Made by a program: the position numbers and the translations under genes
Notes under the pieces: generated by a model
The model's input: the letters and a program-made list of their open reading frames with translations, nothing else
The model's database searches: none
What the model was told of the DNA's origin: nothing
Shown here: positions 1 to 5,401 of the stretch, one piece after another
Layout of the letters: the number at the start of each line of letters is the position of its first letter
Numbering within the stretch: the first letter of the stretch is position 1
NCBI GenBank assembly: GCA_022865845.1
Contig: JALHUC010000003.1
Coordinates: 1 to 5,401 of the forward strand
Direction of reading: 5' to 3'
Length of the DNA: 5,401 nt
DNA from: a bacterium
Lineage (GTDB): Bacteria; BMS3Abin14

Positions 1-895
1 GCTTGCCCCTGGAAACCACCCTGCCTTCCTGGGCCAGACGCAGCACCTCGTTGGCAGCGAGCTTCACGTTCTTTCCGCCGGCGTTTACCGACACATCACC
101 TGAAAGCAGTTTGTACTCGGTCTGGTTGTCCTTGTTGACGCTGATGTTCATCCGCGCCTTATTGATCTGGACCACGGAACCGGGTGTCTCGATGAGGAAC
201 CGCGACCCTTTGGCAGTGGGCCTCAGAATGCTCGCCTCCACGTCCGACACGAGGAGCTTGATGGCCGAGTTCTTCTGCCGGGTTCTCACATCCTCGCTCA
301 GCTCGTCGATGTGGACCAGGGAGTCGGACTTTACAGTCAACTGGGAGCCGTCGTCGAACTGGACCACACATTTAGACCCGGACCTGGTGCGGACCCGGTC
401 CCCCTTTTTGAGCTTCATCCCCTTATTGGCATGCTCCCATGTCATGGACCCTGCCTGCTGGATCTCCACATTGCCTTTCAGATCAGTGAAGGTAGCGGCC
501 CGTTCTCTGCGGAAGAAATCCTCACCCTTGAGGATCTCGTAGGCTTTATCCAGGCTGGCCAGGGTCTGCTCCGCCAGAATGAGGGCTTCGGTATACTTGC
601 GGTCGTCGTAGTTTTTGTGGGCCCCGAACATGTTGTCCTGAATATTCCGGTAATCCTCGAAAGCCAGCTCCTTGACTCCCATAACGATAGCCTGCTCAAA
701 CCCCTTTTCCGCATCTGCGATGGTCCGGCGGGCCTGGGCCTTGGGACTGAGGAACTGATAGTAGACCCCTATGAACACGGCGCTGATCACCGCCATCACG
801 ATAAGGAAGTTGATCCAGAACTGGAGGGTTGAAAAGGGAATGACCACCGTCTTCCAATTGAACCGTTCCTTTTTCTGTCCGGGTAATTTGGCCAT
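1..895 (-). CDS. FecR-domain membrane-anchored protein (partial, C-terminus beyond window)
   Basis: The ATG is at 895-893 and an uninterrupted frame of 298 codons runs off the left edge, so the C-terminus is missing. The N-terminus is basic (residues 1-15), followed by one strong transmembrane segment at about 23-47. Residues 52-135 are a charged, mostly helical stretch that could be coiled-coil or TPR-like. From about 139 the protein is beta-rich and matches the FecR domain: GNVEIQQ at 141-147, KKGDRVRTRSGS at 163-174, and VVQFDDGSQLTV at 177-188. A second half follows with FLIETPGSVVQI at 233-244, YKLLSGDVSVNAGG at 261-274 and VKLAANEVLRL at 277-287. FecR domains are best known from iron-signalling anti-sigma regulators. 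Many stand-alone versions have no FecI/FecA partner, and none is visible here, so I infer a periplasmic structural or sensory role rather than iron regulation. It starts 4 nt after the HD-GYP stop codon, with a weak GGAG 9 nt upstream, so it is probably cotranscribed and coupled. Confidence 0.85.
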   Translation of the reverse strand, partial: MAKLPGQKKERFNWKTVVIPFSTLQFWINFLIVMAVISAVFIGVYYQFLSPKAQARRTIADAEKGFEQAIVMGVKELAFEDYRNIQDNMFGAHKNYDDRKYTEALILAEQTLASLDKAYEILKGEDFFRRERAATFTDLKGNVEIQQAGSMTWEHANKGMKLKKGDRVRTRSGSKCVVQFDDGSQLTVKSDSLVHIDELSEDVRTRQKNSAIKLLVSDVEASILRPTAKGSRFLIETPGSVVQINKARMNISVNKDNQTEYKLLSGDVSVNAGGKNVKLAANEVLRLAQEGRVVSRGK

Positions 896-899
896 CTGG

Positions 900-2624
900 T
901 CAGGCTCCGGAGTTAACGATCCTGGAGTAGATCCGGGTCATGGCGTCCACAACCGTGGGATCGTACCGGGACCCCTTCCACTCGTGCAGTTTGCTCACGA
1001 CGAACTGGGGCTCCATCGCCTTCTGGTAGAGGCGGTCCGTCGTCATGGCATCGAAGGTGTCGGCCACGGCGATGATGCGCGCAAGCAACGGGATCTGTTC
1101 GCCAGCTAACCCCTCGGGGTATCCCGATCCGTCCAGCCGCTCGTGGTGGTGCTGGATGGCCGGTACCACCTCCTTGAGCTGGGTGATGTGCCCCATGATC
1201 ATGGCGCCCCACCGGGGATGCTGCTTGATGACCGCGTACTCCTCGTCAGTGAGCTGGGAGGGTTTCTTCAGTATGTGGTCCTCGATGCCGATCTTGCCAA
1301 CGTCGTGGAGCAGGGCGGCAATGTTAACCTTCTGCTGCTCGGAGGGGGACTGGCCCATCTCCTTGGCGAGCTCCAGGCTGATCTGGGCGACTCTCTGGGA
1401 ATGGCCTCGGGTGTAGGGATCTTTGGCGTCAATGGCGGCGGCCAGGGCCTTGGTGGTGTCGATGAACATTTCACGCAGGTTCTGGTCGTGCCTTTCCAGC
1501 TGTGCGGCCATGTGATTAAAACTCTGGGCCAGCTGACCCAGTTCGTTCCGTGAGGTGATATCCACCCGCTCGCCAAAGTTGCCCGTTGCAAGAGACATGG
1601 CCTTGCCGGCGAGAATACCGATAGGTTTGGCCAGCCGGATGGCGAGGACTGTGCTGGCGACGATGGCCAGAACAACCGCAACGAGGGCCCAGATGAGCGT
1701 CTGGAAGGTCATGTCCTTGATGATCTTGTAGGCGTCGGCACGCGGTTCCTGAACCACCACACCCCAGCCCAGGTTGCCGATGTTGGCATAGGAACCCACC
1801 ATGTCCTCCCCCATCTTGTCCCTGAAGGGGATGGTCCCGGCGCTCAGGCCCGCGAGGAGGTACTTGCCTACGATCTCCACCGAACTCATGTCCTCGGACC
1901 GGCTCACCCTTTCCAGATCCTGGTGAGCGATGAGGAGCCCGCTGCGGTTCACAACGTAGGCGTTGCCCTGGCGGCGGATGTTGATCCTTTCTATGGTCTG
2001 CTGGACCTTCTGGAGGCTGATCTCCCCCAGGAGCACCGACTGGATGCCTCCGGAAGGACCGTAAACAGGCATGGACACGGCCAAAACAGGAACCTGCTGT
2101 CCTGCCAGAACCACGGGCCGGCTGAGGTAGGTCTTCCCCCCAGCGGCCTCGGTAACAGCGGCCGTCAGGATCTCCTCACCCAGGGGCGGGATCTTGGACT
2201 GTCCCACCCTGAAGACCGTGGCGAGTTTCCGCCCGCCGGTGGAGTACTGGGTCAGACGGATGATCTCGGGGTACTGGTCCAGGTAGAAGACGAGGGAACG
2301 CTCCCGTTCTTCCTGTTTCAGGGGACTGGTGCCGCCCTGGGCCTTGGCCACCAGCTCCAGGTTGCCCAGGATGTTGGACATGGCGGTGGAGATCTCCTCC
2401 GCCGTGGAGTTAGCCAGCTGGCTGTGTAAAGCCAGCAGCTCGTCCTCCAGAAAAGCCCTGTTGATCCCCATGAGCTTGTAGGAAGCCATGAAGAGAGGAA
2501 TTATGGACACAGCCAGGGTGACGAGAAGGAACTGGTAAAGGATCCGTATCTTCGGTCCTTTCCCTTTACCCTGAGGCTGTGCATCCTTGGGTGTTTTAGC
2601 CTTGCGTTTGATACCTATCGCCAT
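900..2624 (-). CDS. dCache-HAMP-HD-GYP sensor protein, probable c-di-GMP phosphodiesterase
   Basis: This 574-residue inner-membrane protein probably hydrolyses cyclic di-GMP in response to a periplasmic signal. A Lys-rich N-terminus (1-26) precedes TM1 (about 28-50). The periplasmic region at about 51-305 looks like a double Cache sensor, with GNAYVVNRSGLLIAHQD at 220-236 and GWGVVVQEP at 286-294. TM2 is about 307-331. A HAMP linker spans about 331-383 (NELGQLAQSFNHM at 360-372). The HD-GYP domain at about 385-570 keeps the metal-site residues: GHSQRV at 407-412, HDVGK at 440-444, QHPRWG at 468-473, HHHERLDGSGYP at 492-503, and the Asp of VADTFDAM at 522. After it the usual RPYR is RLYQ (531-534). 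The start is set at the ATG at 2624, which overlaps the tldD stop by one base and sits 7 nt after AAGGGA. The in-frame TTG one codon upstream is poorly spaced. The HD-GYP family assignment is firm; the phosphodiesterase activity and the ligand are inferred. Confidence 0.93.
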   Translation of the reverse strand: MAIGIKRKAKTPKDAQPQGKGKGPKIRILYQFLLVTLAVSIIPLFMASYKLMGINRAFLEDELLALHSQLANSTAEEISTAMSNILGNLELVAKAQGGTSPLKQEERERSLVFYLDQYPEIIRLTQYSTGGRKLATVFRVGQSKIPPLGEEILTAAVTEAAGGKTYLSRPVVLAGQQVPVLAVSMPVYGPSGGIQSVLLGEISLQKVQQTIERINIRRQGNAYVVNRSGLLIAHQDLERVSRSEDMSSVEIVGKYLLAGLSAGTIPFRDKMGEDMVGSYANIGNLGWGVVVQEPRADAYKIIKDMTFQTLIWALVAVVLAIVASTVLAIRLAKPIGILAGKAMSLATGNFGERVDITSRNELGQLAQSFNHMAAQLERHDQNLREMFIDTTKALAAAIDAKDPYTRGHSQRVAQISLELAKEMGQSPSEQQKVNIAALLHDVGKIGIEDHILKKPSQLTDEEYAVIKQHPRWGAMIMGHITQLKEVVPAIQHHHERLDGSGYPEGLAGEQIPLLARIIAVADTFDAMTTDRLYQKAMEPQFVVSKLHEWKGSRYDPTVVDAMTRIYSRIVNSGA

Positions 2625-4036
2625 CAACTGTTCCCTTCAGCATCCCGGCCGCCCACTACGATCTCGGGTATTCTGAGCGTCGGCTGAGCGTCACCCACCG
2701 GAACACCCTGCCCGTCCTTGCCGCAGGTCCCGAGACCGAAACCCAGGTCGGTTCCGACCATATCCATACTTTTTAACACTTCCGGCCCGTTACCGGCAAG
2801 GGTGGCGCCGCGCACCGGCCCCTCCACCTCGCCGCCGTTGATCATATAACCTTCGCTCACCTCGAAGACAAAGTCCCCTGTCACCGTGTTGACCTGGCCG
2901 CCCCCCATCTTGAGCACAAGCAGGCCCCGGTCCACGGAACGGACAATTTCATCCGGGTCATCTTTGCCAGGTTCTATTATGGTGTTGGACATGCGGGGGA
3001 TAGGCCAGTGCCTGAAGGACTGCCGTCGTCCGTTCCCCGTGGCGGGGATACCGTCTCTCAGCACACTCTGCTTATCGCTCATATAGGCCTTGAGGATCCC
3101 CTTGTCCACCAGCACCGTTTTTTCAGCGGGCACACCTTCGTCGTCGATATTATAGGATCCGCGCCTTCCTGGCAGCGTGGGGTCGTCCACCACCGTTACG
3201 ATGGAGGAAGCCACCTGCTGGCCGAGCTTCCCGGCGTACACCGACAGGTGCTGGCCGGTAAGATCCGCTTCCAGCCCGTGTCCTACCGCCTCGTGAACCA
3301 TGGTACCCCCGGCCTCGGAAGAAAGTACCACAGGCATCTTCCCGGAAGGGGCTTCCGGCGCCTCAAGAATGGTCAAGGCTCTCCTGACGGCTGTCATGGC
3401 AACTTCGGCCGGATCCATATCCCTGAACACGCTGTAGCCCCCGGTCCCCCCTACAGGCTCGTACCCCACCTGCATGTGGCTGCCGTCAGATACCACCACC
3501 TGAACCAGGAAGACGCCGTAGGATCTGGAATCCCGGGCGAGGACACCGTCGCTATTGGCAATGAGGATGGATTGGGAGGAGTCCCTGTAGATCGCTTTGG
3601 TCTGGGTGAGGCGGCTGTCAAACCCCTTCAGTGCATTCAGAGCTCCCATGACCAGCTTCCCCTTATCCTGAAGGGGGATCCCGGCGGGATCCTCGCCAAA
3701 GGGGAGGGGGCCAGGCGGCAGCTCGGTGAGCTGGATATTCCTTCCTTGCCCCTTTTGTCCTTTTCCAGCCATCCCGGCGCCAGAGGCAAGAGCAGAGGCC
3801 AGCTCCAGCAGGGAGTCGGGGGCAAGATCCACCGTTGAGGCAAAGTGGGTCACTCCCTGGCGAATCAGCCTCAGACCCACTCCCTTTTCCCGGATAGTGG
3901 AAATGCGCTCGATCTGACCGGACTCGGCCTCCACCTGCCTGGCCGTCATGTCCTGGTAGTAAAGGTCGGCGAACTCCCCTCCCGAAGACAGAAGTAAGGA
4001 GATTACTTTTTCAAGCAGTGACGGGTCGAGAATCAT
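2624..4036 (-). CDS. tldD: TldD metalloprotease subunit
   Basis: This 470-residue protein is about the length of known TldD (E. coli TldD is about 480 residues). In the characterised system TldD pairs with TldE (PmbA) as a cytoplasmic zinc protease that trims unfolded peptides and matures modified peptides such as microcin B17. The HExxxH zinc motif is present as HEAVGH at 248-253, followed by GLEADL. This marks it as the catalytic TldD rather than PmbA, which lacks the motif. Other TldD hallmarks are SYNIDDEG at 294-301, GNGRRQSFRHWPIPRMSNT at 334-352, and the C-terminal CGKDGQGVPVGDAQPTLRI from 438, with Cys438 as the expected third zinc ligand. The N-terminal half (1-230) is the less conserved fold, with a Gly/Lys-rich loop at about 86-100. 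The ATG overlaps the mltG stop in an ATGA arrangement and has GGGGAG 8 nt upstream. No pmbA/tldE gene lies in the window, so the partner would be encoded elsewhere. Identification is secure; the substrate is unknown. Confidence 0.96.
   Translation of the reverse strand: MILDPSLLEKVISLLLSSGGEFADLYYQDMTARQVEAESGQIERISTIREKGVGLRLIRQGVTHFASTVDLAPDSLLELASALASGAGMAGKGQKGQGRNIQLTELPPGPLPFGEDPAGIPLQDKGKLVMGALNALKGFDSRLTQTKAIYRDSSQSILIANSDGVLARDSRSYGVFLVQVVVSDGSHMQVGYEPVGGTGGYSVFRDMDPAEVAMTAVRRALTILEAPEAPSGKMPVVLSSEAGGTMVHEAVGHGLEADLTGQHLSVYAGKLGQQVASSIVTVVDDPTLPGRRGSYNIDDEGVPAEKTVLVDKGILKAYMSDKQSVLRDGIPATGNGRRQSFRHWPIPRMSNTIIEPGKDDPDEIVRSVDRGLLVLKMGGGQVNTVTGDFVFEVSEGYMINGGEVEGPVRGATLAGNGPEVLKSMDMVGTDLGFGLGTCGKDGQGVPVGDAQPTLRIPEIVVGGRDAEGNS
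2632..2637 (-). promoter_or_regulatory. Ribosome binding site of the HD-GYP gene, inside the end of tldD
   Basis: AAGGGA lies 7 nt before the ATG at 2624 but only 4 nt before the alternative in-frame TTG at 2627. The spacing favours the ATG, giving a TGATG stop/start overlap with tldD. Confidence 0.7.
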
Positions 4037-5061
4037 CTGGAGGTCTCCCCGAGCTGATAAACGGCAACGGCCTTGTTATGCTCCACCAGGTTGTTTGAAA
4101 AGACGTGGGTCCCGTCTCCCCTGGCGACAAAGTAAAGGTAGCTGACCTTGGCCGGGGACAGGGCTGCCATCAGGGAAGCCTCCCCCGGGTTAGCTATGGG
4201 GCCCACCGGCAGTCCGCTGCGGGTGTAGGTATTGTAGGGGTGATCGGTCCGCAGGTCCTTCTTCGTCAGGTTACCGTTAAAATTCTCGATACCATAGATG
4301 ACCGTCGGGTCGGTCTGCAGCCTGTACCCTTTTTTCAGGCGGTTGTGGAACACCGCCGAGACCTGTTCCCTCTCTTCGGGCGCACCGGTCTCCTTCTCGA
4401 TAATGGAAGCTAAAGTAACCACCTCCAGCTCCGTCATGCCCATCTCCCGGGCTCTTGCCCTCATGGCATCTGTGAAGACGCTGCTGTATTTGGCCACCAT
4501 CCGGCCAAGGATATCCTTCTCGGATAACCCCTTGGGCCATGAATAGGTGTCGGGGAACAGGAACCCTTCCAGGCTGTCCGCCGGAACCCCCAGTCCCCGG
4601 GAAAACTCCGGGTCCTGTGCAAGCGCAACAATGCGGTCCGCGTCCCCCAGACCCTTTTCCGCCAGCAGGGAAGCCACCATCTGGATGTTATACCCCTCGG
4701 GAATGGTCACATGGTAGGAAACCGCCTTACCCCGCGTCAGAACATCGAGGACCTGGCTGGGAGTCATACCGGTGTCAAACATCAGCTCCCCGGCCTGGAT
4801 GCTGTTGGAAAGGCCTTTGACTTTGCCCATCAGGACGAAAAATTTAAGAGACCTGATGACCCCTGCGTCCACGAGAAGCTGGGAAGCGGATACGAAGGAG
4901 GACCCGCCAGGAATCGTGATGAGGATCTCGCTGCCCGGATCTTCAGCGGGAGAGTTCCAGAAGTTCCAAACCCCGATAAGGACCGAACCCGCGATGACCA
5001 TTATCACGATAATGATAGCGGGGATGATCCGGCGGTTTCTTTTCGGCTTACCAATTCTCAC
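4033..5061 (-). CDS. mltG: MltG endolytic murein transglycosylase (YceG family)
   Basis: This 342-residue inner-membrane lytic transglycosylase matches E. coli MltG in length (340). The family cuts nascent glycan strands and helps set glycan length. A basic N-terminus (1-11) precedes one transmembrane segment at about 12-33, giving an N-in, catalytic-domain-out topology. Residues 45-115 form the LysM-like subdomain (ITIPGGSS; FDTGMTPSQVLDVLTRGK at 95-112). The catalytic domain carries VTIPEGYNIQ at 118-127, EGFLFPDTY at 165-173, ASIIEKETG at 218-226, FHNRL at 238-242, QTDPTVIYG at 249-257 and SGLPVGPIANPG at 282-293. Glu222 in IEKET aligns with the catalytic Glu218 of E. coli MltG. The start is a GTG at 5061-5059 with AAGGA 6 nt upstream; the resulting basic N-terminus fits the topology. 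It lies downstream of ruvX across a repeat-filled gap and overlaps tldD by 4 nt. All expected motifs are present. Confidence 0.96.
   Translation of the reverse strand: MRIGKPKRNRRIIPAIIIVIMVIAGSVLIGVWNFWNSPAEDPGSEILITIPGGSSFVSASQLLVDAGVIRSLKFFVLMGKVKGLSNSIQAGELMFDTGMTPSQVLDVLTRGKAVSYHVTIPEGYNIQMVASLLAEKGLGDADRIVALAQDPEFSRGLGVPADSLEGFLFPDTYSWPKGLSEKDILGRMVAKYSSVFTDAMRARAREMGMTELEVVTLASIIEKETGAPEEREQVSAVFHNRLKKGYRLQTDPTVIYGIENFNGNLTKKDLRTDHPYNTYTRSGLPVGPIANPGEASLMAALSPAKVSYLYFVARGDGTHVFSNNLVEHNKAVAVYQLGETSR
4045..4050 (-). promoter_or_regulatory. Ribosome binding site of tldD, inside the end of mltG
   Basis: GGGGAG lies 8 nt before the tldD ATG and within the last codons of mltG. With the ATGA stop/start overlap this indicates translational coupling of the two genes. 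Confidence 0.7.
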
Positions 5062-5067
5062 GTTATT

Positions 5068-5072
5068 TCCTT
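5068..5072 (-). promoter_or_regulatory. Ribosome binding site of mltG (supports GTG start)
   Basis: AAGGA lies 6 nt before the GTG at 5061. It is the best-placed purine motif for a start that leaves a basic N-terminus ahead of the transmembrane helix, so it decides the GTG start. It directly adjoins the heptad run. Confidence 0.75.
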
Positions 5073-5113
5073 TTCAGGTTCTGCGTTCTACATTCCGCAT
5101 TCCGTATTCCGCA
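5072..5113 (-). repeat. Degenerate TGCGGAA-type heptad run upstream of mltG
   Basis: The minus strand divides into successive sevens: TGCGGAA, TACGGAA, TGCGGAA, TGTAGAA, CGCAGAA and CCTGAAA. The first five share the pattern NNNNGAA. Unlike the AGTACCC array the units have drifted, which suggests an older or less constrained array. A preceding GCGGAAA at 5120-5114 may be a further unit and overlaps the edge of the 63-bp family. The run ends at the mltG ribosome binding site, so its last units may contribute part of the Shine-Dalgarno. Confidence 0.8.
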
Positions 5114-5118
5114 TTTCC

Positions 5119-5273
5119 GCCCTGCTCTTCACGCCCTCCGCCCTGCTTTTCCAAACTCTGGACTCTGGACACTGGACTCTGGACTGCCCTTCCACGCCCT
5201 TCGCCCTGCTTTTCCAAACTCTGGACTCTGGACACTGGACTCTGGACTGCCCTTCCACGCCCTTCGCCCTGCT
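5119..5273 (-). repeat. 63-bp tandem repeat built of nine heptads, with truncated flanking copies
   Basis: Two copies at 5140-5202 and 5203-5265 are identical at all 63 positions, and the period-63 match runs without a mismatch from 5139 to 5273. A third, partial unit starts at 5266 and diverges after 8 bases. On the other side, 5119-5139 is a 21-bp remnant that keeps both ends of the unit and lacks its middle 42 bp. The unit length (63), the remnant (21) and the missing part (42) are all multiples of seven. On the minus strand the core shows visible heptads, AGAGTCC, AGTGTCC, AGAGTCC and AGAGTTT. The rest is purine-rich (GCAGGGC, GAAGGGC, GTGGAAG). Identical copies indicate recent duplication or slippage. 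No inverted symmetry is visible. Confidence 0.96.
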
Positions 5274-5280
5274 CTTCCTC

Positions 5281-5310
5281 CTGGGTACTGGGTACTGGGT
5301 ACTGGGTACT
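5281..5310 (-). repeat. Perfect AGTACCC heptamer array (4.3 copies)
   Basis: On the minus strand four identical AGTACCC units stand head to tail at 5310-5283, followed by a partial AG at 5282-5281. The plus strand reads as CTGGGTA repeats. The first AG belongs to the ruvX stop codon, so there is no spacer between gene and array. The array has no dyad symmetry, so it is not a terminator hairpin. Tandem heptamers resemble the short tandemly repeated repetitive (STRR) sequences described in cyanobacteria, but I cannot tell from sequence alone whether this is a catalogued family. Confidence 0.97.
5283..5306 (+). other. Potential G-quadruplex motif on the template strand
   Basis: The plus strand has four GGG runs separated by three identical TACT loops, matching the classical G3-N(1-7) quadruplex pattern. 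It is a by-product of the AGTACCC array read on the other strand. It lies on the strand that serves as transcription template for ruvX-mltG, immediately after the ruvX stop codon. Folding in vivo is not shown; this is a pattern match only. Confidence 0.5.
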
Positions 5311-5401
5311 AGCCTTTATAAATTCCACTATCAAGAAAGGACTGCAGGAACATGGCGGCGGCCACCTGGTCTATGATATTCTTTCGCTTTTTCCGGGAAA
5401 C
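5309..5401 (-). CDS. ruvX: RuvX/YqgF Holliday-junction resolvase, C-terminal end only
   Basis: Only the last 30 codons and a TAG stop (5311-5309) are inside the window; the rest lies beyond the right edge. The visible peptide has SRKKRK, then a helix IIDQVAAAMFLQSFLDS, then a short tail GIYKG. The Arg/Lys cluster followed by a D-x-x-AA-x-x-L-Q-x-[FY]-L-D helix is the typical end of RuvX/YqgF, a RNase H-fold nuclease family implicated in Holliday-junction resolution and in 16S rRNA 5' processing. A ruvX-mltG order is common in bacteria and supports the call. The catalytic acidic residues cannot be checked because they lie outside the window. The AG of the stop codon is also the first two bases of the heptamer array that follows. 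Confidence 0.85.
   Translation of the reverse strand, partial: VSRKKRKNIIDQVAAAMFLQSFLDSGIYKG

Noticed and set aside
3..832. Two overlapping plus-strand open frames at the left end
   Set aside because: They are antisense to the FecR-domain gene, whose minus-strand frame is open throughout and has clear domain motifs, a transmembrane segment and a well-placed start.
3008..3838. Plus-strand open frame of 276 codons
   Set aside because: It lies antisense to tldD, which has all expected motifs in its own frame; the peptide shows no family resemblance.
5119..5273. G-quadruplex on the minus strand from GGGCGAAGGGCG-type runs
   Set aside because: Each unit has only three GGG runs within reach, plus one GG; the next run is over 40 nt away, so it fails the four-run rule.
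5062..5310. CRISPR array or intrinsic terminator in the repeat region
   Set aside because: There are no direct repeats separated by unique spacers of constant length; units are contiguous. No G+C-rich dyad followed by a T-run is seen on the minus strand.
5074..5334. Minus-strand open frame of 86 codons across the repeat region
   Set aside because: It overlaps the end of ruvX in another frame, consists almost wholly of repeat-encoded sequence and has no recognisable domain; the open frame follows from the stop-poor, purine-rich repeats.
5313..5335. Promoter-like TTGATA and TATAAA near the end of ruvX (minus strand)
   Set aside because: The two boxes are only about 9 nt apart, far from the ~17-nt spacing of sigma-70 promoters, and lie inside coding sequence.
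4711..5376. Long plus-strand open frame including the repeats (peptide with LDSGHWTLD and GTGYWVLGT repeats)
   Set aside because: It runs antisense through the well-supported mltG gene and then through tandem DNA repeats. The repeated peptide is a direct by-product of the heptamers, since lengths of 63 and 21 keep frame. Similar repeat-derived peptides are likely to be mis-annotated as proteins elsewhere.

Overview
The window reads as one compact cluster transcribed entirely on the minus strand. From the right edge leftward it holds the end of ruvX (Holliday-junction resolvase family YqgF/YrrK), mltG (septal/nascent-strand murein endotransglycosylase), tldD (metalloprotease subunit), a membrane-anchored dCache-HAMP-HD-GYP protein (probable cyclic-di-GMP phosphodiesterase), and a membrane-anchored FecR-domain protein that runs off the left edge. 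mltG/tldD overlap by 4 nt (ATGA) and tldD/HD-GYP by 1 nt (TGATG). Only 4 nt separate the HD-GYP and FecR genes. These junctions point to translational coupling and a single transcript. I see no convincing promoter or intrinsic terminator anywhere in the window.

The only non-coding stretch is the ~247 bp between the ruvX stop codon and the mltG start (5062-5308), and it is almost entirely repeats. Read on the coding (minus) strand it contains, in order: four perfect AGTACCC heptamers beginning inside the ruvX stop codon; a 63-bp unit (9 x 7 nt) present as two identical copies with partial flanking copies, one a 21-bp (3 x 7) remnant; and a degenerate run of TGCGGAA-like heptads leading into the mltG Shine-Dalgarno. 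Three unrelated heptamer families side by side fill the whole intergenic gap, and this is the most unusual structure in the window. The first array also gives a canonical four-run G-quadruplex motif on the plus strand.

The organism looks like a Gram-negative, moderately GC-rich bacterium. The protein set (HD-GYP with dCache/HAMP, FecR-domain protein without FecI/FecA, ruvX-mltG-tldD clustering) and the heptamer-type intergenic repeats would fit a Desulfobacterota/deltaproteobacterial lineage. This placement is an inference from general familiarity, not a demonstrated assignment.

Functionally, mltG acts on nascent peptidoglycan at the inner membrane, tldD is half of a cytoplasmic metalloprotease, and the HD-GYP protein would couple a periplasmic ligand to c-di-GMP turnover. 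The FecR-domain protein is a membrane-tethered periplasmic beta-rich protein of unknown role. Apart from the envelope theme, nothing in the sequence shows that they work in one pathway.
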